Of a stretch of DNA of 64,000 bases, positions 9,399-18,152 are shown piece by piece (position 1 is the stretch's first letter; each line of letters begins with the position of its first letter). The DNA comes from JAJRXG01 sp047634015 (GTDB lineage: Bacteria > Bacteroidota > Bacteroidia > Chitinophagales > Saprospiraceae), in the NCBI GenBank assembly GCA_047634015.1, contig JBLIDB010000001.1:38697-102696 (forward strand), given 5' to 3'. Both the position numbers and the translations under genes were made by a program. The notes below the pieces were generated by a model. The model did not search any database and was not told where the DNA came from. It saw only the letters and a program-made list of their open reading frames with translations.

Positions 9399-12300
9399 AC
9401 TTCTTCTTCTGTTGCGTACTTTTTTAATATTCCTTTTCTCTCAGTAAGGTATTTTATTCTATAGGCAAGATAGTACATAGCAGGTACAACTACCAGTGTT
9501 AAGAAAGTCGCGAATGTCATTCCATAGATAACAGTCCATGCGAGAGGGCCCCACAAAGAGGTTGTGTTTCCACCAATATAAATCTGAGCATCCAATTCCG
9601 TCAACAAACTAAAGAAATTCATGTTGAATCCTGTCGCCAAGGGGACAAGCCCAAGAATGGTTGTAATAGCTGTCAGCAATACTGGTCGCAATCTTGTTGC
9701 TCCACCTTGAATGATACTATCTTTGATTTCACTTTTTTCGAGTAAGAGCATATGCGGAACTCTTTTTTCTTCTCGTTTACGCTGTATGACAAGGTTAATA
9801 TAATCCACAAGCACGATCGCATTATTAACTACTATTCCGGCTAAGGATATAATTCCAACTCCAGTAAAGATGACAACTATAGTTTTACCTGTTATCGCAT
9901 ATCCGAGAAATACGCCTATCGTACTAAATACAATAGATAGAATTATAATGAACGGAGAGTAGATAGAATTAAACTGAGCAACAAGAATTATAAAAATCGA
10001 AAAGAGGGCTAACATGAATGCCCCATTTAGGAAGGCCATGTCTTCCGCTTGTTGTTCTTGTTCTCCAGTAAATACATATGTGACTCCTCTCGGCATAGTG
10101 AAGCTTTCCATCGCTTGTTTTAATTCTGTAACGATCTCATTTGTATTATACCCTTGTATTACTTTAGAATAAACAGTAATATTCCTTTCCTGATCTTTCC
10201 TTTTAATAGCGTTATAACTTGTACTGTAATTATAAGAAGCGACAGCACTAATAGGAATTTGAACTATTTTACCCGTGATCTGATTTCTAAATGTTATTTC
10301 CTGATTCATTAAGGCCGTAACATTATCTCGATATTTTTTTGACAACCTTACCATTATCGGATATTCATCTTCTCCATCTTTGAATTTAGAAACTTCTTTT
10401 CCAAATACAGAGGTTCGAAGCGCCATGGCTATCTGTGCTGTGGAGAGTCCATATCTTCTGGCGGACTCTCTGTCTATTTTAATTTCTAATTCTGGTTTAG
10501 CGAGCCTTACGTCAGCCTTAAGCCCTTCAACGCCGGGAACTTTTTGTGAATTAAGATATTGAATCACATCTTTAGAAAGGGAAGATAATTGATCAATATC
10601 TTCGCCTGTCAATTCTAAACTAATTGGTAGGCCTGTTGGGGGGCCATCGCTATTTTGACCAACTACAATGGATACTCCCGGTTGCTCGCGAACTGCATCT
10701 CTTATTGCTTGCATGGCATCTGCAGTAGAGATTCCATTTCTTTCTTTGTACTGGACGAATGAAGTTGTAATTCTTGCTTTATGAGGAGTAACTCCGGGCT
10801 CTGGAGGTGTTGAAGGATCATTAGTGTCTTTCCCGATTTGTGTAAGTACTTCTTCTACAATTTCACTATAAGGAACAAGAGCTTGCTTTACATCTTCTTC
10901 GATACCCTTAACTACATCATTGGTTGCCTCTATCCCTGAACCCAATGGCAGGTCTACAAATACATTTACATATTGAGGCTGGCCAGAAGGGAAAAATTCT
11001 ACTTTTGGCATATTGGCCATAAGTAACATTAACGATCCAATCAAAAGTGCTATCATACCTCCAAACATTATAATTGGTCCCGGTCCTTTCAATATAAATT
11101 TCACGAATCGTTTGTAACTACTTTCAAGTGCTGGAAGCCCACGATTTTGAAAGTAAAACGTGCCTGGACGAAATAAAAAGAAGTTAATCGTAGATAGCCC
11201 AGCTATGAGGACAGCAATATTTCTGGCCCAATTAATTTCTATGAAATGAAAAGCAACGGCAAATAGAAGTAAGATGGCAGCACCAATTAGGACATTTCTT
11301 TGCTTACGTCTTCTCAGCTGTCTCGTGTCGGCTCGTTCATCTACCTTCATAAATCGAGATGTCAATACGGGATTAATAACCAGCGCCACAAAAAGAGATG
11401 ATGTCAATACGGCAATGAGTGTTATTGGAAAAAATTTCATAAACTCACCCATAATCCCTGGCCACATCGCTAGTGGAATAAAGGCGGCAAGTGTAGTAGC
11501 AGTCGAGGCGATAATTGGCATAGCGACTTCTCCAGCCCCGTACTTGGCCGCGTCTGACCCGGAGTATCCTTCTTGCATATATCTATAAATGTTTTCAACC
11601 ACAACGATGGCATTGTCCACTAACAGACCAAGTGCTAAGATCAATCCGAAGAAAACGATCATATTCATGGAGTTGCCCGTTATATCCAACCATAGTATTC
11701 CTAATAACATAGAAAGAGGAATAGCGATTCCAACGAAAAGGGCGTTCCTAAGACCGAGAAAGAATAGTAGTACAAGAACCACAAGAATGACTCCCGATAT
11801 AATACTATTTTCTAATGTTGATACGGATTCCTCTGTATAAACAGAGGTGTCATTGAATAGGGCTATATTCAACTCAGGAGGAAAGTTCACCCTTTGTTCT
11901 TCGATGACAATTCTAATCTTCGCAGCGACGTCGATTACATTTCCACCTTTTCTTTTCACGATATCAAGGGAGATAACTGGCAGACTATTAGATCTGGCAT
12001 AGCTTTCTCTATCCTCAAATCCCAATACCACATCAGCAAAGTCTCGGAGGTATATAGGTTTTCGCTTTTCACTTTTTACAACGACATTTTTAATTTCATT
12101 TGTGTTCTGAAATTCACCAAGAATCCTAATTGAGCGATTAAAATTCTGATTTGTTATTTCTCCAGCGGACATTGACATATTCTCCTGTGCAATGGCTTGC
12201 TCTACATCATTAAAAGATACTTGTAATGCTTGCATTTTGAGAAGATCAATATTGATCTTGACTTCTCTTTCGAGACCTCCTTTTAATTGTATATTATTGA

Positions 12301-12850
12301 TCTCCCGAAGTTGCTCAAACTCGTCTTGAAGCGTCTCGGCGTATTCTCGCAATTCTTCCAAAGCATAATTTCCAGATAGGTTAACCGTCATTATTGGAAA
12401 TTCGGAAAGGTTTACTTCCTCTACACTTGGATCTTGATCCAAGTCATTAGGTAATTCAGACTTAGCCTTCTCTACCGCATCCTTGACTTTACGAAGTGCG
12501 AGATCCTTGTCTTCATCTGCTTCGAATTCTACCAGTATTACAGAAAAATCCTGGATAGATGTTGATTTTATATTCTTAATACCAGAAATCGTAGAGATCT
12601 CTTTCTCCATGGGACGAGCAACCAAGTTTTCAATCTCCGCTGCAGAGTTACCAAAGTAAGGTGTATTAATGTATATCGTCGGAAGACTTGCTTCTGGATA
12701 CGATTCTTTCGACATGCTCGTATAGGAGCGAAATCCAAATATTACGATCATCAGGATGAGGATCATAATACTCGTTCCATTATCTATCGCGAAGTTGCTT
12801 AGACTAAATGTTCTAAGTTTATCTTTAATACTACTCATTAGAGTTGACAT
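9395..12850 (-). CDS. RND family efflux pump, inner-membrane permease, with extra membrane segments
   Basis: A 1151-residue AcrB/MdtB-like proton-driven pump, about 100 residues longer than usual. The N-terminal helix, two large periplasmic loops and helix clusters are clear. TM4 reads GLLVDNAIVVVENI and TM10 GIVVNNAIVLVDYIN, so the second aspartate and the lysine of the classical AcrB proton relay are absent, as in other non-AcrB RND subfamilies. An insertion at about residues 505-590 contains an Arg/Lys-rich segment and two extra hydrophobic helices between TM6 and TM7. A second ATG at 12838 is an equally possible start. It overlaps the adaptor gene upstream and pdxH downstream. Substrate unknown. 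Confidence 0.93.
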   Translation of the reverse strand: MSTLMSSIKDKLRTFSLSNFAIDNGTSIMILILMIVIFGFRSYTSMSKESYPEASLPTIYINTPYFGNSAAEIENLVARPMEKEISTISGIKNIKSTSIQDFSVILVEFEADEDKDLALRKVKDAVEKAKSELPNDLDQDPSVEEVNLSEFPIMTVNLSGNYALEELREYAETLQDEFEQLREINNIQLKGGLEREVKINIDLLKMQALQVSFNDVEQAIAQENMSMSAGEITNQNFNRSIRILGEFQNTNEIKNVVVKSEKRKPIYLRDFADVVLGFEDRESYARSNSLPVISLDIVKRKGGNVIDVAAKIRIVIEEQRVNFPPELNIALFNDTSVYTEESVSTLENSIISGVILVVLVLLFFLGLRNALFVGIAIPLSMLLGILWLDITGNSMNMIVFFGLILALGLLVDNAIVVVENIYRYMQEGYSGSDAAKYGAGEVAMPIIASTATTLAAFIPLAMWPGIMGEFMKFFPITLIAVLTSSLFVALVINPVLTSRFMKVDERADTRQLRRRKQRNVLIGAAILLLFAVAFHFIEINWARNIAVLIAGLSTINFFLFRPGTFYFQNRGLPALESSYKRFVKFILKGPGPIIMFGGMIALLIGSLMLLMANMPKVEFFPSGQPQYVNVFVDLPLGSGIEATNDVVKGIEEDVKQALVPYSEIVEEVLTQIGKDTNDPSTPPEPGVTPHKARITTSFVQYKERNGISTADAMQAIRDAVREQPGVSIVVGQNSDGPPTGLPISLELTGEDIDQLSSLSKDVIQYLNSQKVPGVEGLKADVRLAKPELEIKIDRESARRYGLSTAQIAMALRTSVFGKEVSKFKDGEDEYPIMVRLSKKYRDNVTALMNQEITFRNQITGKIVQIPISAVASYNYSTSYNAIKRKDQERNITVYSKVIQGYNTNEIVTELKQAMESFTMPRGVTYVFTGEQEQQAEDMAFLNGAFMLALFSIFIILVAQFNSIYSPFIIILSIVFSTIGVFLGYAITGKTIVVIFTGVGIISLAGIVVNNAIVLVDYINLVIQRKREEKRVPHMLLLEKSEIKDSIIQGGATRLRPVLLTAITTILGLVPLATGFNMNFFSLLTELDAQIYIGGNTTSLWGPLAWTVIYGMTFATFLTLVVVPAMYYLAYRIKYLTERKGILKKYATEEEV

Positions 12851-13988
12851 TTAAATTGATCAATTCTTGATTGCTTAGGTTTCTTGTCCCTTTAGTTACA
12901 AGTACATCAGAGATAGAAAGCCCTTCTTCTACTATAATATCATTATTTGTAGCCTCTCCTGTTTTGATATACGTCTTAGTCGCTCTCCATTTATTGTCTT
13001 CTTTAGGTTTTGCGATATAGACATATTGGGTACCATCTACTTCTTGCATTATCGATTGGAGTGGAATAGTAATTACTTCAGATGCTGATAATTCCTTCAA
13101 CTTGATTTGCGCAAGCAAGTTCGGTTTAAGAAGTGAAGATCTCTTTGAAGGTGTGATTTCTAATTTCAAAGTTCTATTGGAAGGATTTATACTACGACCT
13201 AAAAGACTTATTTTTCCGGTAGTGCTTAAGTCAATGCTTGGAAAGTCTAAGTCTACTATTGCACCTCTCTTGACAATTCGTAGATATTGCTCTGGAAGAT
13301 CAGTTGCGATCTTGATGTTAGATGTGTTAAGGATTTGAATAATTGGCATACCCGGACTTGCTAGTTCCCCTTGCTTCATAAATTCCATATCTACATATCC
13401 AGATATTGGGGCATATACGCTGGCTTTCGTTTGTTGGAATCGAATCGTCTCCAGTGATTTTTCAAGTTGTTCAACTCTGTTTTTCGCTTGAAGGAATTGA
13501 ATCTCCGAACCTATTTTCTGATTCCATAGACGTTCTTGTCTGACAAAAACATCTTTAGCAAGCGAAAGCGAAGTTTCTACTTCTGCGATTTGCATATCCA
13601 GAGATTCTAAATCTAAGGTGGCTATTAATTGCTTTTTCTTTACGTAGTCCCCTTCTTTTACCAGGAGGCTTGTGATGCGTCCGGGTACCTCACTGACGAC
13701 ATTTGCTATGTCATCACTTATTACTGTCCCTTGTAGCTCTATAAATCGATCAAATACTCCTTTACTCAGATGCATTGTGTCTACTAATTTTGCTTTTTCC
13801 TGTAGCGTAGGATCCAAGACCACCAGTTTTTCAGTAATTACTTTGATTTCTTTTTGCAAAGTGGCCATTTCAAATTTCTTAGAAGAGAGCACCACTTTAA
13901 GGCCTTCAAGATTTTCGGGTATTATTTCCTTTTTACTGCAAGCGGTCAAAAGGGAAAGTGCAATTATTGGGAGTAGAAATTTATACAT
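12831..13988 (-). CDS. RND efflux periplasmic adaptor lipoprotein (HlyD/MFP family)
   Basis: A 385-residue membrane-fusion protein. It starts with a lipoprotein signal peptide (lipobox LTAC at residues 14-17), then a coiled-coil segment, a biotinyl-lipoyl-like half (VSEVPGRITSLLVKEGDYVKKK), a helical hairpin with LWNQKIGSEIQF, the second lipoyl half (VYAPISGYVD) and beta-barrel domains. It would bridge the RND pump and the TolC-like channel across the periplasm. It lies between these two genes, 15 bases after the channel gene and overlapping the pump gene. The long N-terminal helix of about 55 residues before the lipoyl domain is slightly unusual. Confidence 0.93.
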   Translation of the reverse strand: MYKFLLPIIALSLLTACSKKEIIPENLEGLKVVLSSKKFEMATLQKEIKVITEKLVVLDPTLQEKAKLVDTMHLSKGVFDRFIELQGTVISDDIANVVSEVPGRITSLLVKEGDYVKKKQLIATLDLESLDMQIAEVETSLSLAKDVFVRQERLWNQKIGSEIQFLQAKNRVEQLEKSLETIRFQQTKASVYAPISGYVDMEFMKQGELASPGMPIIQILNTSNIKIATDLPEQYLRIVKRGAIVDLDFPSIDLSTTGKISLLGRSINPSNRTLKLEITPSKRSSLLKPNLLAQIKLKELSASEVITIPLQSIMQEVDGTQYVYIAKPKEDNKWRATKTYIKTGEATNNDIIVEEGLSISDVLVTKGTRNLSNQELINLNVNSNE

Positions 13989-14003
13989 GATATTTCGATT
14001 GTA

Positions 14004-15413
14004 TTATTTGTTGTAGTCTAAGACTTGTCCGGTAGCTATATCAAGATCTGTCTTAGCCGTAATTAGATCAAAAAGGGAGTTAATATATTGTGCTTGGGAT
14101 TGATATAATGATCCTTCAGCTTGTGTTACTTCTACACTGCTTCCTACTCCTTCTTGGTATTTGATTTTAGATTTATTATAGATTTTTTCATTTAAGGAAA
14201 GTGCTCTTTTTGCGGCACTAATAGAGGATTTTGCATTGTTAAGATTTTGTTGCGCATTGATAACTTGAAGGGTCATAGCTCTATCAAATTCACTTAACTC
14301 TATTTCTCTTTTTGCAATTTCTATTTTTTTCTGTTCTATTTTACTTTTCGTGTATCCTCCATCATAAATTGGAATTCGAGCACTTAGGCCTATAGAGCCA
14401 TTTCCAAGAAATCCAGCTTCATTGCCATTGAATAATCCATTTCGACTAAGTGTTTGTCCATAGCCTACTTTAGCAGAAACGCTAGGGATATATCCTTGCT
14501 TAATTCTTACAAGGTCGGCTTGATCGAGGTCTATTGCTTGTATTAATAATTGATGTTCTGGTCTTCTTTCTACGGCTATCGTTGCTATGTACTCATTAGG
14601 ATTTATAAGCAGTAATTCAACTTCTTTTTCGAGATCTCCGGTGATGATTAGTTCTTGAAGCACCGGATACGCCATTTGATATTTTAGTACATTATAACTT
14701 ACTTCAACAAGGCGTTGTATTTTCTCTTTTTCGATACTAAGATTTTCTAACGAAAGTTGTAATCGATCTACATCAAGTTCTTCAGCGAATCCGTTTTCAT
14801 AAATAATGCGAGTTTCCCTAAGCGCATTTGTAATATTATCAATGTTATTATTTATTATACCGATGTTACGTTGAACGACGAGTACGTTCTGATATGCCCT
14901 TGTGACATTAGATATAATATCTTGTTCTGTTAGCTTTACTTGATTAGCGGAAAGGCTCATAAATTTCCTGGCAGCTTTTAGTCCTTTTAGAAAGTTGCCA
15001 TCGAATACTAAAACCTCTCCTTTCAAGCCAAAGTTTAAAGATTGCTTTTGCTGAAAAGCAATATTAAAAGTTTGGGGATCAGGAATATTATTAGGTGTAA
15101 TAGTTCCATTTTCAGTGGTAACCTTTTCGCCTACTAAGACGCCATAGACTGCTGGTGAAATAAAATCTTGTACTGGTGATTGAGGTAACTGATAGAAGTA
15201 TGTATAATTCACATCACCATTGAAGCGAGGCATGCCTATAGACTTCGCTTCCTTGTATTGCCACTTACTATTATCATGATCTAATTTGGCAACTTTCATT
15301 TTGGAATGATTCTCTAATGCGTAATCTATCGCTTGCGTCAGTGTATAATTGTCTTGCGCATTGAGCGAGAAGATGGAAAACAGGAGATATATTATTAAAG
15401 TGTATCGCTGCAT
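14004..15413 (-). CDS. TolC-family outer-membrane efflux channel
   Basis: A 469-residue outer-membrane protein with a signal peptide ending at LNAQ (residues 16-19) and two internally similar halves of long amphipathic helices and short strands (YTLTQAIDYALENH; IYDGGYTKSKIEQKKIEI), the OEP repeat pattern. It would form the trimeric exit duct of the neighbouring RND pump. The ATG shares one base with the TetR stop (TAATG), showing tight coupling to the regulator gene. Confidence 0.93.
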   Translation of the reverse strand: MQRYTLIIYLLFSIFSLNAQDNYTLTQAIDYALENHSKMKVAKLDHDNSKWQYKEAKSIGMPRFNGDVNYTYFYQLPQSPVQDFISPAVYGVLVGEKVTTENGTITPNNIPDPQTFNIAFQQKQSLNFGLKGEVLVFDGNFLKGLKAARKFMSLSANQVKLTEQDIISNVTRAYQNVLVVQRNIGIINNNIDNITNALRETRIIYENGFAEELDVDRLQLSLENLSIEKEKIQRLVEVSYNVLKYQMAYPVLQELIITGDLEKEVELLLINPNEYIATIAVERRPEHQLLIQAIDLDQADLVRIKQGYIPSVSAKVGYGQTLSRNGLFNGNEAGFLGNGSIGLSARIPIYDGGYTKSKIEQKKIEIAKREIELSEFDRAMTLQVINAQQNLNNAKSSISAAKRALSLNEKIYNKSKIKYQEGVGSSVEVTQAEGSLYQSQAQYINSLFDLITAKTDLDIATGQVLDYNK

Positions 15414-16021
15414 TATTCGAAAAATTTATAGTCTTTTAAATGTTCATGGCCATAAGAAGAGAGAAGGCCATATAGATGATACATAACATGTTGTTTGACC
15501 AACGCTTGGGGATCAAAGTCTTTGAATGAAACAATTACATCATCGGCAATAGCCCATGAAGAAGCAACATAAAATGTACTCACTAAATCTGGATCCAGAT
15601 TCTGGCGATAATATCTTTCTTCCATGCCCCTTTCTATGTTGGATTTGATTTCTGCTTTGAGAAAAACATTATGAAAGTCTTTTGAGAGTTTCCATTGCAA
15701 AGGATAATATTTCCGCATATCATAGATAAAAGAAGGTCCAAGATCTTTTAGAATAGTAAGAAAGTATTCTGCTATTTGTACCATTTCGTCAATGGCGTTG
15801 ACACTTTTGGATTGGATACTAGCAAATACATCAGCATCTCTTTTTTGCTGTTGCTCAATTGCTCCTTGAATTAGAGCTTCCTTATTGGCATAGTACTGAT
15901 ATAAGGTTTTTTTGCTCATGCCAAGAGATTTGGATATATCATCCATACTCACAGATTTGACCCCATATCGCATGAAGCGCTCAAGGGACTTTTCTGTAAT
16001 CTCATGAAGTGTCTCATTCAT
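15413..16021 (-). CDS. TetR-family transcriptional regulator of the efflux operon
   Basis: 202 residues from the chosen ATG (MNETLHE). A longer reading frame to 16039 exists, but it would include the probable promoter box. The N-terminal helix-turn-helix is clear: VKSVSMDDISKSLGMSKKTL, followed by YQYYANKEALI, at about residues 17-47. The C-terminal ligand-binding half is helical and divergent, as usual. It is the first gene of a regulator/channel/adaptor/pump operon, so autoregulated repression by a pump substrate is the likely mode. A 28-bp inverted repeat just upstream is a candidate operator. Confidence 0.92.
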   Translation of the reverse strand: MNETLHEITEKSLERFMRYGVKSVSMDDISKSLGMSKKTLYQYYANKEALIQGAIEQQQKRDADVFASIQSKSVNAIDEMVQIAEYFLTILKDLGPSFIYDMRKYYPLQWKLSKDFHNVFLKAEIKSNIERGMEERYYRQNLDPDLVSTFYVASSWAIADDVIVSFKDFDPQALVKQHVMYHLYGLLSSYGHEHLKDYKFFE

Positions 16022-16025
16022 CTTG

Positions 16026-16033
16026 CAAAAATA
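16026..16033 (-). promoter_or_regulatory. Promoter -7 box of the TetR/efflux operon
   Basis: On the minus strand the bases read TATTTTTG, a match to TAnnTTTG, ending four bases before the ATG at 16021. A TTTG stands 23 bases further upstream (16057-16060) as a possible -33 box. The position inside the longer reading frame argues for the shorter TetR start. Confidence 0.5.
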
Positions 16034-16048
16034 TATCAATTAAACTCA

Positions 16049-16076
16049 GGAAACTTCAAAAGGTTTTTAAGTTTCC
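16049..16076. promoter_or_regulatory. Inverted repeat, candidate TetR operator
   Basis: GGAAACTT (16049-16056) and AAGTTTCC (16069-16076) are perfect 8-bp arms. The interior continues as AAAA/TTTT after one mismatch, so 12 of 13 positions are palindromic around a two-base centre. The element covers the possible -33 box of the TetR promoter, as expected for an autorepressing operator. Confidence 0.5.
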
Positions 16077-16215
16077 TTTAAAGAATTAAAGATGGGGATT
16101 CGTTAATTATACGGCAATATGTATGGCGGATTTCGAAACTTTGAAATAAATGGACGTCAATTTTTTTTAGCTCCACTTTTGAGTCTTAATCATCTGGATA
16201 TACTATCTTGGTATT

Positions 16216-17313
16216 ATGAGTGAGAAGATTACGATTCTTGGATGTATGTCTGGCAGTTCTCTTGATGGATTGGATATGGCTGTTTGTGAGTTTGAGGGTT
16301 CTACAATTGAATCTATTCAGTGGAAATGTTTGTTAGCTGATACAATGGCGTATCCTAAGTCTTTGCAAGAGAAACTTGCTGGTGCTACAAGTCTTAGTGC
16401 AAAGGAATATTTGGAATTGGAGGTGGAATTTTCTGAATTCTGCGCATCTGCAATTTTACAGATCGTTGAAGATGAGCGGCTTGAAGTAGACTATGTTGCG
16501 TCCCATGGGCACACTATATTTCACTATCCAGATCTGAACTTTACTGCGCAGATAGGATCCGCTGCAACGATTGCTGAGCTGACCGGAATACCTACGATCA
16601 ATAACTTCAGAGCGAACGATATAGCAAAAGGAGGGCAGGGAGCACCACTTGCGCCAATTGCAGAGCAATGGATCTATTCGGGATATGATTTATATATAAA
16701 TCTTGGCGGGATCGCTAATGTGAGTTACCATAATGGTGAATTGATTACATCATTTGATAGTTGTCCATGTAATCAAGTATTGAATGTGCTTGCTAAAGAG
16801 AAAGGACTTGAATATGATAGTGGAGGAAACATTGCAAGACGGGGTACTATTATAGAAGAGATCTTAGATGAAAGTCTAACAACTGATTATATGGCTTTGC
16901 CCGCGCCTAAATCTCTGGATAATACTTGGGTAATGAATGATTTTGCGCCAAGTTATTTGGATCAGAAAAGTGCTGTCGAAGATCGATTAGCGACAATGAC
17001 GGAATTCATTGCTATACAGTTGTCATTGGATATCAAACGTATGACTGCGGCAAGGCCCAATGATAAATTAACAGTTCTTGTCACAGGAGGAGGAACTCAT
17101 AACAAATTCCTTATCGAATCTCTTGATATGCATACGGGAGATCTGATTGCCATTGTTAAGCCGGACGAAATGACGATAAATTTTAAAGAAGCAATCTTAA
17201 TGTCATTCATGGGATATCTAAGGATGCAAAAGGTGCCCAACACACTTCCTTCTGTGACAGGAGCAAGTAGTCCAACATTAGGTGGTAGTTTGAGTATTCC
17301 GCTCAAAGCCTAA
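16216..17313 (+). CDS. anmK: Anhydro-N-acetylmuramic acid kinase
   Basis: A 365-residue cytosolic ASKHA-fold kinase that cleaves and phosphorylates 1,6-anhydro-MurNAc to MurNAc-6-phosphate in peptidoglycan recycling. The opening phosphate loop GCMSGSSLDGLDMAVCEF (residues 9-26), ASHGHTIFHYP, the GGQGAPLAPI segment, INLGGIANVSY and the C-terminal VTGGGTHNKFL all match AnmK. A murQ-type etherase gene is not adjacent. Downstream lies a decayed DNA glycosylase gene. Confidence 0.94.
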   Translation: MSEKITILGCMSGSSLDGLDMAVCEFEGSTIESIQWKCLLADTMAYPKSLQEKLAGATSLSAKEYLELEVEFSEFCASAILQIVEDERLEVDYVASHGHTIFHYPDLNFTAQIGSAATIAELTGIPTINNFRANDIAKGGQGAPLAPIAEQWIYSGYDLYINLGGIANVSYHNGELITSFDSCPCNQVLNVLAKEKGLEYDSGGNIARRGTIIEEILDESLTTDYMALPAPKSLDNTWVMNDFAPSYLDQKSAVEDRLATMTEFIAIQLSLDIKRMTAARPNDKLTVLVTGGGTHNKFLIESLDMHTGDLIAIVKPDEMTINFKEAILMSFMGYLRMQKVPNTLPSVTGASSPTLGGSLSIPLKA

Positions 17314-17371
17314 TGAAACTATATCCAACAAAAAGAGAAATTTTGGGAAGCCAAGCCGTAAGCACCTCTAT

Positions 17372-18037
17372 TTGAAAAGTTTACAGAAGCTTATACTAGA
17401 TTCGCTTTCTGCGTTCAGTATACTTCCGAAATCTTATTATCAATCAACTAATGTCCTTGAACTCTCTCGAGACTTACTGGGTAAGATAATCGTATCCCAA
17501 TTTGGTGATATTTCTATGGCCGGAAGGATAGTAGAGACGGAAGCTTATAGAGCTCCAGAGGATAGAGGATCTCATGCTTTTGGTAATAAAAGAACACCGA
17601 GAACGGAGACCATGTATAATGAAGGAGGTAGCGCCTACATTTATCTTTGTTACGGCAGGCATCACCTATGTAATGTCGTAACTGGACCAAAAAAAAACCG
17701 CTCATGCTGTGCTAATAAGAGCTATTGAACCAATAGCGGGAATATAGATACAATGATGGAGCGAAGAAAGGTGAAAAAATCATCTGTCCAGCTAACTAAT
17801 GGACCTTGGAAGTGGACATCTGCTATGGGGATTACAACATCAAGCAATGGCATTATTTATTGGGAGGAAAATAGCCCGATAAGAATCTATCAAGGGGATA
17901 ATATAAATCATAGTTATATTATTGCAGGACCCAGAGTGGGTATCAAGTATGCTCAGGCTTGGGCGCATATGCCATGGAGATACAGAATTAAGGACAATAT
18001 TTATACCAGTAAGCCCGAGAATGTGAATTATGATTAA
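17372..18037 (+). pseudogene. DNA-3-methyladenine glycosylase (AAG/MPG family), frameshifted
   Basis: The first part (TTG start, to the stop at 17728) carries LLGKIIV, RIVETEAY and RTETMYNEGG of the AAG fold; the last part (from about 17740 to 18037) carries TNGPWKWTSAMGI and the C-terminal MPWRYRIKDN. The middle, HAVLIRAIEP, is read only in another frame. Removing one A from the nine-A run at 17689-17697 and one TA from AATATAGAT (17741-17749) restores a continuous frame, so the two ends lie in the same frame after a net gain of three bases. Motifs usually written YGMHHLFN and GPGKLT appear as YGRHHLCN and GPWKWT. Loss of function is likely; sequencing error in the homopolymer could explain only one of these changes. 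Confidence 0.82.
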
Positions 18038-18047
18038 ATCAGGGTAC

Positions 18048-18055
18048 TACATTTG
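18048..18055 (+). promoter_or_regulatory. Possible -7 promoter box upstream of the T9SS plug gene
   Basis: TACATTTG fits TAnnTTTG about 100 bases before the start at 18153. No -33 box is evident, so this is a weak call. Confidence 0.3.
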
Positions 18056-18152
18056 TTTCATTTTCCTTTAGATTCGAGAGAGGATTATAGGAGTGAAACA
18101 TTAATCTATTCTTAACTGACAATATTTGAACAAATACGTCATTATAGTACAT

